A stretch of 64,000 nucleotides of DNA from Mesorhabditis belari (lineage: Eukaryota; Nematoda; Chromadorea; Rhabditida; Rhabditidae): assembly GCA_958450365.1 (NCBI GenBank), contig CAUEEP010000733.1, positions 3,327,001 to 3,391,000 on the forward strand. Direction: 5' to 3'. Positions 58,031-64,000 of the stretch are shown piece after piece. The position numbers and the translations under genes were made by a program. Under the pieces are notes generated by a model, which worked only from the letters and a program-made list of their open reading frames with translations, was not told where the DNA came from and searched no databases. Each line of letters begins with the position of its first letter. Position 1 is the stretch's first letter.

Positions 58031-58546
58031 GGTTGATGCAAAAGTGTTTTTCATTTTTTTCGTACTTCTTTTGAAAAATAACAAAGTCATCAATTAACCT
58101 ATGGTTTGCTCTAAATGAAAAGTGTTTATTGTTGAATTTCCCATCTTTTTAAATCAATTTGGGTTCACTTTCAAGCAAATTCGAGAGTGAAAAACGGGTT
58201 TTTCATAAAAATCTATAAAAACCTCTATAAAGAAATTGGCTGAATCAATTTCTCTGAAAATCTGAAAAAATATCGAACTTTTTGTGCTCTATCTTTTATT
58301 TATTAACATCAAGATTGGTTTCCTTAGCTAAAGCGTCTAAAATGCATCATCGAGCCGTCGCCTTTTTTGACTACCCGACTTCAGGCTCTCAAAAAAATCT
58401 AGACATAAGACATTTTAAACTCGTTTTAATGTCATTTTGCAGAAAAATAATTGGCCTTTCGAATGCAATAAACCGTTGTTCAATTGGTGCATTTGTTACT
58501 TTTTAACGGAAGTACGAAAAAAATGAAAAAGACTTTTGCATCAACC
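58031..58546. mobile_element. Non-autonomous mariner-type element, copy 2
   Basis: TA-flanked GGTTGATGCAAAAGTGTTTT at the left and its inverse at the right (AGACTTTTGCATCAACC). It matches 28,670-29,513 without the SINE and without the GAGCCT expansion, so it shows the pre-insertion state. Confidence 0.9.
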
Positions 58547-58727
58547 TAATACTATCTCATCCCTAGATTTTTCAATTTTTCGATCGACTTTTACGGGTTA
58601 GATATTTCTAAATCTTTTTGTATCTAGCATTATTCTAAAGATGATACTACTGTACTAATTTTAAGAATGATATCTGTATCTAAAGATGATAAGGATAAGG
58701 ATCTAAAGATATCTAAAGAGGATCTAA

Positions 58728-59251
58728 CTAGGGAAAGGCACTAGGTGAAAGTCGCCCTTTAATACGAGAGCCACGGGGTTTTGTAGAATCGGCTATGCTG
58801 ATTCTGAATTTTCTTCCAGAAATCCCACATTACGGAGCTCCTTTGGAAAAAGTGAAAGCATATTTAAAATCAACATAGCCGATTCTATAGAGCTGATTCT
58901 ATAGAGCTGATTCTATAGAGTCGATTCTGTAAAGCCGATTCTATAGAGCTGATTCTATAGAGCTGATTGCGTAAAGCCGATTCTATAAAGCTGATTCTAT
59001 AGAGCCGATTCTATAGAGCTGATTCTATAGAGTCGATTCTGTAAAGTCGATTCTGTAAAGCCGATTCTATAGAGCTGACTCTATAGAGCTGATTTTATAA
59101 AGTCGATTCTATAGAGCCGATTCAATAGAGCCGATTCCATAAAGCCGATTCCATAAAGCCGATTCTATAGAGTCGATTCTATAAAGCCGATTCTATAAGG
59201 CCCGGTGGCTCTCGGCTTAAAAGGCGACTATGCCCTGGTGCCATTCCCTAG
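58728..59251. mobile_element. MITE with CTAGGGAAAGGCAC termini and internal 14-bp satellite
   Basis: The left end CTAGGGAAAGGCACTAGGTG, then AAAGTCGCC, faces an inverse copy at the right. Between them about 20 units of GATTCTATAGAGCC (variants with TAAAG or CT) form an internal array at 58,870-59,195. Confidence 0.88.
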
Positions 59252-60055
59252 TAAGAATGCAGATCATTTACCTTTTACTCCAATTTCCGTGTCCTTTAAA
59301 AACCTTTTGTCTAAATTTTATTCTACAAAACGAAAACATACAAATTTTGTGAAAAATACATAAAAATTGTCGAAAATTAAGGGGAAAACGGGGGGATTTT
59401 TATCGCCAAAATTTTGATTTTCGATTAGGATTGGTTTTTTTTTTCGCACAACACGACGAGGACGATCGTTTTGGGGGAAAATTTGGGAAGCTTTTTTGTT
59501 TTGAATGGAAGCATTCGTATGCGATTTGCGATGCGTATGCGTATGCAGACTTTCAGGACTTTCAAATGCTTTTTTTTTTTCAAGATTTTCAAATTCTTTT
59601 CAACTCCATAGCAATCCCTTAATTTTGCCGAAAAACAAGAAAAATCACCAGTGCTTTAGAAAAAAAAAAGGATAAAAAAGATATAAAAAGATGATTTTAC
59701 TTTAGAAAAAACATTAAAAACATAATTTTACTTCAAAAAATCACAACTTATGCACACAAATTTGTTTCAAAAATTCATTTTTCGTAAAAAAAACAGATTT
59801 TGAACTTGAAAAATTACTGGTTTTGTGTTTTTTTTACTATAAAAAAGTGGGAAAATGAGAAAAAATAAGATCATTTTTACCAGAACTCCAGTGGAAATTG
59901 GAGAAATTGGAGGAAATTGAAGGAAATTGGAGGAAATTTTCTTCGAAAAAAATCTTCCTTTTTTATCTTTTTGATGAGAAGATCAAAATTGAATTGAATT
60001 TAAATTGAATTAAATTAAAATTGAAAGAGTACAGTACAGGTTTTCGTACAGTTTT
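59252..60055. other. 3' flank of apl-1
   Basis: No gene. It includes the unplaced apl-1 3' UTR (minus strand) and GGAAATTGGA purine repeats near 59,890-59,940. I saw no let-7 complementary site that I could defend. Confidence 0.45.
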
Positions 60056-63000
60056 TTAGGGTTTAGCATCAAAGAATGAGTAAGTTGGATTCTCGTAGCC
60101 GGTCACTTGCATTCCCGATAAATGACGCTCTTCCGGAGTGCACACATCAACCTAAAGAAAGCGAATTTTATTGATTGATTGATTGATTGAAGATGGATAG
60201 GCTTAAGATTCAATTACGGTAGATACGGTAGAGATTACGGTACCATAGATACGGTAGATATCGTATTTCGGTAGATTGACTTACGGTAAGCTTGATGATT
60301 AATGAATTTTATGATGAATTACTATAGTTTTTCCAATACTAACCTCAATGAAGCCGGCATGAGCTCGTCGTCGTCTGTTGTTGACAACAAACGCTAAAAG
60401 AAGCGTACAAATAACAGCAGCTCCAATCAAAACGATCATTTGCGTTGAACTGAGAGCTCCCATTGACGAAAGCTCGGAATCAATCTAGAAAAAAGTAATT
60501 GTTATTTAAAGAATAGATTTATTTTGTATAATTTGATACAAAGAAATAGCCAAAAGCGATAAATAAGGAAAAAAAAGAATTATCGTATTTTTTCTAATAG
60601 TAGTGCACTCCAGCGAGCCGAGTTGGTGACTATTTTACGGTTTCCAAGCTTTTACAGAAACTCAAGACTCTAATCATCGTCAAGATCTCCTCTTCAGCTA
60701 CATTTTCCAACCCCACATCGATAGGTTCTGATAAGCGGTTCTCGAGATTTCGAGGAATTTAGGCGACGCTCTCGGTGCACTACTATTAGAGAAAATAAAC
60801 TATAAATGAAAGTAATAAACTGATACCGTATTTTCTCTAATAATAGTGCACTCCAGCGAGCCGCTGACTATTTTACGGTCGCCGAGCTTTCCCAGAGGCT
60901 CAAGACTCTAATCATCGTCAAGATCTCCTCTTCAGCTACATTTTCCGACCCCACATCGATAGGTTCTGATAAGCGGTTCTCGAGATTACGAGGAATTTAG
61001 GCGACGCTCTCGGTGCACTACTATTTGAGAGAATACGGTCTATATTGTTAAAAATGGGCTCATTCCGCGTCTTTTTTAGTCAGTCTTTTCTTCCCCATGG
61101 TTACTGTATTTTCTCTAATAGTAGTGCACCCAAGCGAGCCAAGTTGGTAACTATTTTACAGATTGCAAAGTCTTCACAGAAGCTCAAGACTCTAATCATC
61201 GTCAAGATCTCCTCTTCAGCTACATTTTCCAAGCCCACATCGATAGGTTCTGATAAGCGGTTCTCGAGATTACGAGGAATTTAGGCGATGCTCTCGGTGC
61301 ACTACTATTAGAGAAAATACGGTAATACATTTTAGAAATCATCCTTACATTTGCTCTGAATTAACTCTCGGTGCACTGATATTAGAGAGAATACGGTAAT
61401 AATCTTTGAATTAAACCCTTGAATAAGATATAAGGCTTTTAGTCAATCGGCTTTAATGACGTCAGTAATCATTCGTCTTCGATAAGGCTTGTAAATTCTC
61501 ATTTATACAAGATAAACAGTTATACAGCCTTGTCAAACTCAGTTCTAACTAGTGCTTATCTCAATTTAGTTACCCACTTCACTCTGGACGAGTTTATCAT
61601 GACGGTAGAAAGCTGGTGAAGCGTGAACATCACGGAGAGCACTCTCCTCAATAATTGGCTCAATATCGACACGAAGCTCCTTAAATTTAATAAATAAACA
61701 AAATTCGAAGTTCGAATGTAGACTTTTAAAAAGATTTCCTTCAGCTACTGTTCTACATTCCTATTCTCACCTTGATCGTATCCTTGTCATCATCTTCATC
61801 ACTGTCACTCTCATCACTATCTTCATCTTCATCTTCTTTATCAGTTTGTACTCCTTCATCTTTCTTTGGTAACTCTTTCTTAAGCTCTTCCACTTCAACA
61901 GAGATTGGCTTTGGCTTCAGCTCGACTTTTTGTTGCTAGAAAAATGAAAGTAATAAACTGATACGGTATTTTCTCTAATAGTAGTGCACTCCAGCGGGCC
62001 GCTGACTATTTTACGGTTTCTAAACATTCCCAGAAGCTCAACACTCTAATCATCGTCTAGATCTCCTCTTCAGCTACATTTTCCGACCCCACATCGATAG
62101 GTTCTGATAAGCGATTCTCGAGATTTCGAGGAATTTAGGCGACGCACCGAGAGGTGCACTACTATTTGAGAGAATATGGTAACTTGAATAGTACTTATAA
62201 ACTGGTAGCTGAATCTTTTCTTAGAGTTAGGAATAGTTAATTCAAATCATTTCTACTTCCCTTCTAGATCTTTATGTAAAGATTTAACATTTCTCATTGT
62301 CAAATTGAACAAAAATCTCTCCAAACCTCAGCCTTGATCGGCACTTTCTTGATCTTTCTCACTTCCTCATCGTCCTCATCCTCGTAATACTCATCATCAT
62401 CTTCTTCACTATCACGAGTGTCATCAGGAAGAACCTGAATTGATAATTATTTCTAAAGCTACAAAACTAGATCTATAGCTGTAAATTTTCAAGTAAACTT
62501 CTCTTACTTTGGTCTTCTCGATTTTCTTCGAGGCCTCAGTGGTTGTGGCGACCTTGATCTCTTTCTCATTCTCGATTTGAGCCTAGAATTTGTTCTTTAA
62601 ATAAAATCTAATTGATCTTCAGATCTAATTGATCATTAGATCTAATTGCAATAGAATTTCAATCTTACCTCATTGGAGAGCGAGTTCAACTTGTTGATCT
62701 CCTCGTCGGTGATCTCAGGAGTGTTTTCTTTACGGAGATCTGACCAGAAAGCGAGAGCAATTGGACGAACCTAGAATTTGCATATGAAATCTCAGCTTAT
62801 CATTTAATATAATCTATCCTTATCAAAACTGTTTTAAGTGAATTTACCTGTGACTCAAGATCGGGGAAGTCACGAAGCATGGCCAGCGTTCCATTGATTC
62901 GCAAATCGATATACCTAAAGCATACTTAGATCTAGATTTAGATGGATTTAAATGGCTTTATTTAGATGGATTTAAATGGATTTAAATGGCTTTATTTAGA

Positions 63001-63973
63001 TGGATTTAAATAAGCCCAAGCCTAAGCCTAAGCCCAAGCCTAAGCCTAAGCCTAAGCCTAAGCTTTATTTGCTAAGCTTTAAGCACCTAAGCTAATTGCT
63101 CTTCTTAAACTTAAGCAGACACAAAGTACTCAAAGCATAATCTCCCCTCTCCTCCTCACCTCAACCAACAATTGTGGCTTGAATTTCTTTGCCTCAACGA
63201 TCTCAGTTCTTATCAAATGTCTGTATGTAATGTAAGCTTTAAGCACGTAAGCTAATTGCTCTTCTTAAACTTAAGCAGACACAAAGTATTCAAAGCATAA
63301 TCTCCCCTCTCCTCACCTCAATCGATGCAACAATTCTGGCTTGGATTTCTTTGCCTCAACGATATCAGTCCTCATCAAATGTCTGTATCGATTCAACATA
63401 TGAATTCGATCTTTCTCCTCAGATCGAATATACGATTTAAGAGTTTTTAGCACATTGTGCTTGTTTGCTGATCCAACGTGAAGAGCCAAAGCTTGGCGGT
63501 AATCGTGAGTGGCCTGACGTTTCTTTTCGTTCAACGCCTCTTGCACACGTTCCTCGTGAACCTAAAAGAATTGGTTGATAGAGTAAGAGTAACATATTGT
63601 ACTTTATCCTACTATACTGTAATCTGCTGTAAAGATTCTATAGTAGGCATTGCACTAGGGATCGTAACAAGTGCTTTATTAGTAGCTGGATAGTGGTTGG
63701 ATAGAAGCTGGCTAGAAGCTTTATTAGAAGCTGGATAGAAGCTGGATAGTATTTTACAATACTCTACCACTATGAGAGTTACATAAATCTCTAGTTTTCT
63801 CTAACTCCCACCTTTTCAATCTCTTGTTTTGCTTGCTTATTCTCCTCTTCCAACGATGCGACAGTCTTTTGGAATCGATTTGTCATCTCAGCCTTGAATG
63901 CCTCTGCTCCTTTCGAATCCTTTTGTGTCATTTTCTTATATCTTCCCTCCAATTCACTCCACTCTTTCATCAC
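60056..63973 (-). CDS. apl-1: Amyloid precursor-like protein (APL-1/APP), C-terminal 420 residues; N-terminus outside window
   Basis: Exons in transcript order: 63973-63812, 63561-63317, 62914-62848, 62770-62669, 62582-62508, 62434-62327, 61935-61771, 61679-61578, 60484-60344, 60151-60056; all in frame. Order of parts: E2 domain helices ([53 protein letters not shown]), an acidic linker ([15 protein letters not shown] and [18 protein letters not shown]), a juxtamembrane FYRHDKL segment, one membrane helix ([20 protein letters not shown]) with an RRRR stop-transfer, and a cytoplasmic tail with TPEERHLS and GYENPTY, the adaptor-binding NPTY motif. No A-beta-like sequence is present, as in C. 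elegans APL-1. The signal peptide and E1 domain must lie beyond 64,000. The donor at 61,577 (GTGGGT) was preferred because the next GT would put a stop in frame. Confidence 0.96.
60581..60797. mobile_element. MITE, TACCGTATTTTCTCTAATAG type, copy 1
   Basis: Ends TATCGTATTTTTTCTAATAG and its inverse, inner TCATCGTCAAGATCTCCTCT and GATAAGCGGTTCTCGAGATT. It lies in the apl-1 intron before the membrane-span exon. Confidence 0.9.
60824..61039. mobile_element. MITE, TACCGTATTTTCTCTAATAG type, copy 2
   Basis: Same inner sequence as copy 1. Its left flank AATGAAAGTAATAAACTGA is shared with the copy at 61,962, so either one copy arose by segmental duplication or the flank travels with the element. 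Confidence 0.9.
61102..61324. mobile_element. MITE, TACCGTATTTTCTCTAATAG type, copy 3, plus a solo end
   Basis: Complete copy in the same apl-1 intron. A solo right end (CTCTCGGTGCACTGATATTA then GAGAGAATACGGTA) follows at about 61,365-61,398. Confidence 0.88.
61962..62181. mobile_element. MITE, TACCGTATTTTCTCTAATAG type, copy 4
   Basis: Ends TACGGTATTTTCTCTAATAG and inverse, in the intron between the two acidic exons of apl-1. Confidence 0.9.
63012..63063. repeat. Interstitial telomere-type (GCCTAA)n
   Basis: About eight units of AAGCCTA or AAGCCCA, the complement of the nematode telomere hexamer TTAGGC, in an apl-1 intron. It directly precedes the duplicated exon fragment. Confidence 0.85.
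63063..63240 (-). pseudogene. apl-1: Partial duplicate of an apl-1 E2-domain exon end
   Basis: This block repeats 63,227-63,400, including the last 60 or so coding bases of exon 63317-63561 and its CCTCAC donor side. It translates to [19 protein letters not shown] against [20 protein letters not shown] in the real exon. It lacks an acceptor, but it offers a second, duplicated splice donor downstream of the real one. Confidence 0.8.
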
Positions 63974-64000
63974 CTAAAAGATTTTTTTTGATTGATGCCT

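Overview
The window is nuclear DNA from a nematode, probably a rhabditid-like species other than Caenorhabditis elegans. The evidence is: AT-rich sequence; many small introns with strong TTTCAG-type acceptors; acceptors a few bases upstream of start codons that look like spliced-leader sites; TTAGGC-type interstitial telomere motifs; and gene models closest to nematode non-muscle myosin II (nmy) and the APP homologue apl-1. Both nmy-1 and apl-1 are X-linked in C. elegans, which is only weak evidence about the chromosome.

Layout. (1) 1-7,000: an 11-exon minus-strand gene for a PRPP-synthetase-associated protein (PRPSAP). Its introns hold a palindromic MITE, mariner derivatives, minisatellites and a stray copy of its own second exon. 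(2) 7,000-13,700: a three-exon minus-strand gene for a 102-residue secreted peptide, with a tRNA-derived SINE in one intron, among MITEs and a mariner derivative. (3) 13,700-19,010: an 8-exon minus-strand gene for a 288-residue protein with an N-terminal signal anchor, a Cys-rich stem, a possible glycosyltransferase-like region and a C-terminal membrane span. A functional-looking tRNA-Tyr lies in one intron and its terminal exon is partly triplicated. (4) 19,010-37,590: an 18.6-kb stretch without a recognisable gene, filled with tandem duplications, palindromic elements, a tRNA-Tyr split by an insertion, SINE-like sequences and MITEs. (5) 37,590-49,972: a full-length non-muscle myosin II heavy chain on the plus strand, with about 43 exons (1,939 residues without two optional microexons), an intronic tRNA-Ala and an intronic tRNA pseudogene. 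(6) 49,973-60,050: a decayed reading frame, a 5S-rRNA-derived SINE, an internally deleted mariner, satellites, an interrupted tRNA-SINE, tRNA-Val and MITEs. (7) 60,056 to the right edge: the C-terminal 420 residues of an APP/APL-1 protein on the minus strand, with introns loaded with one MITE family.

The five protein genes are unrelated housekeeping, secretory and cytoskeletal genes; nothing suggests a shared pathway. The most striking content is repetitive. There is a SINE with a 5S-rRNA-like head present in two copies with clean target duplications, tRNA-headed SINEs, and a 1.08-kb palindrome inserted without target duplication into box A of a tRNA-Tyr gene. There are related MITE families with TACCGTA-type termini, and partial exon duplications in three of the genes. 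Exon models were built by hand from splice consensus and reading-frame continuity and have no transcript support.
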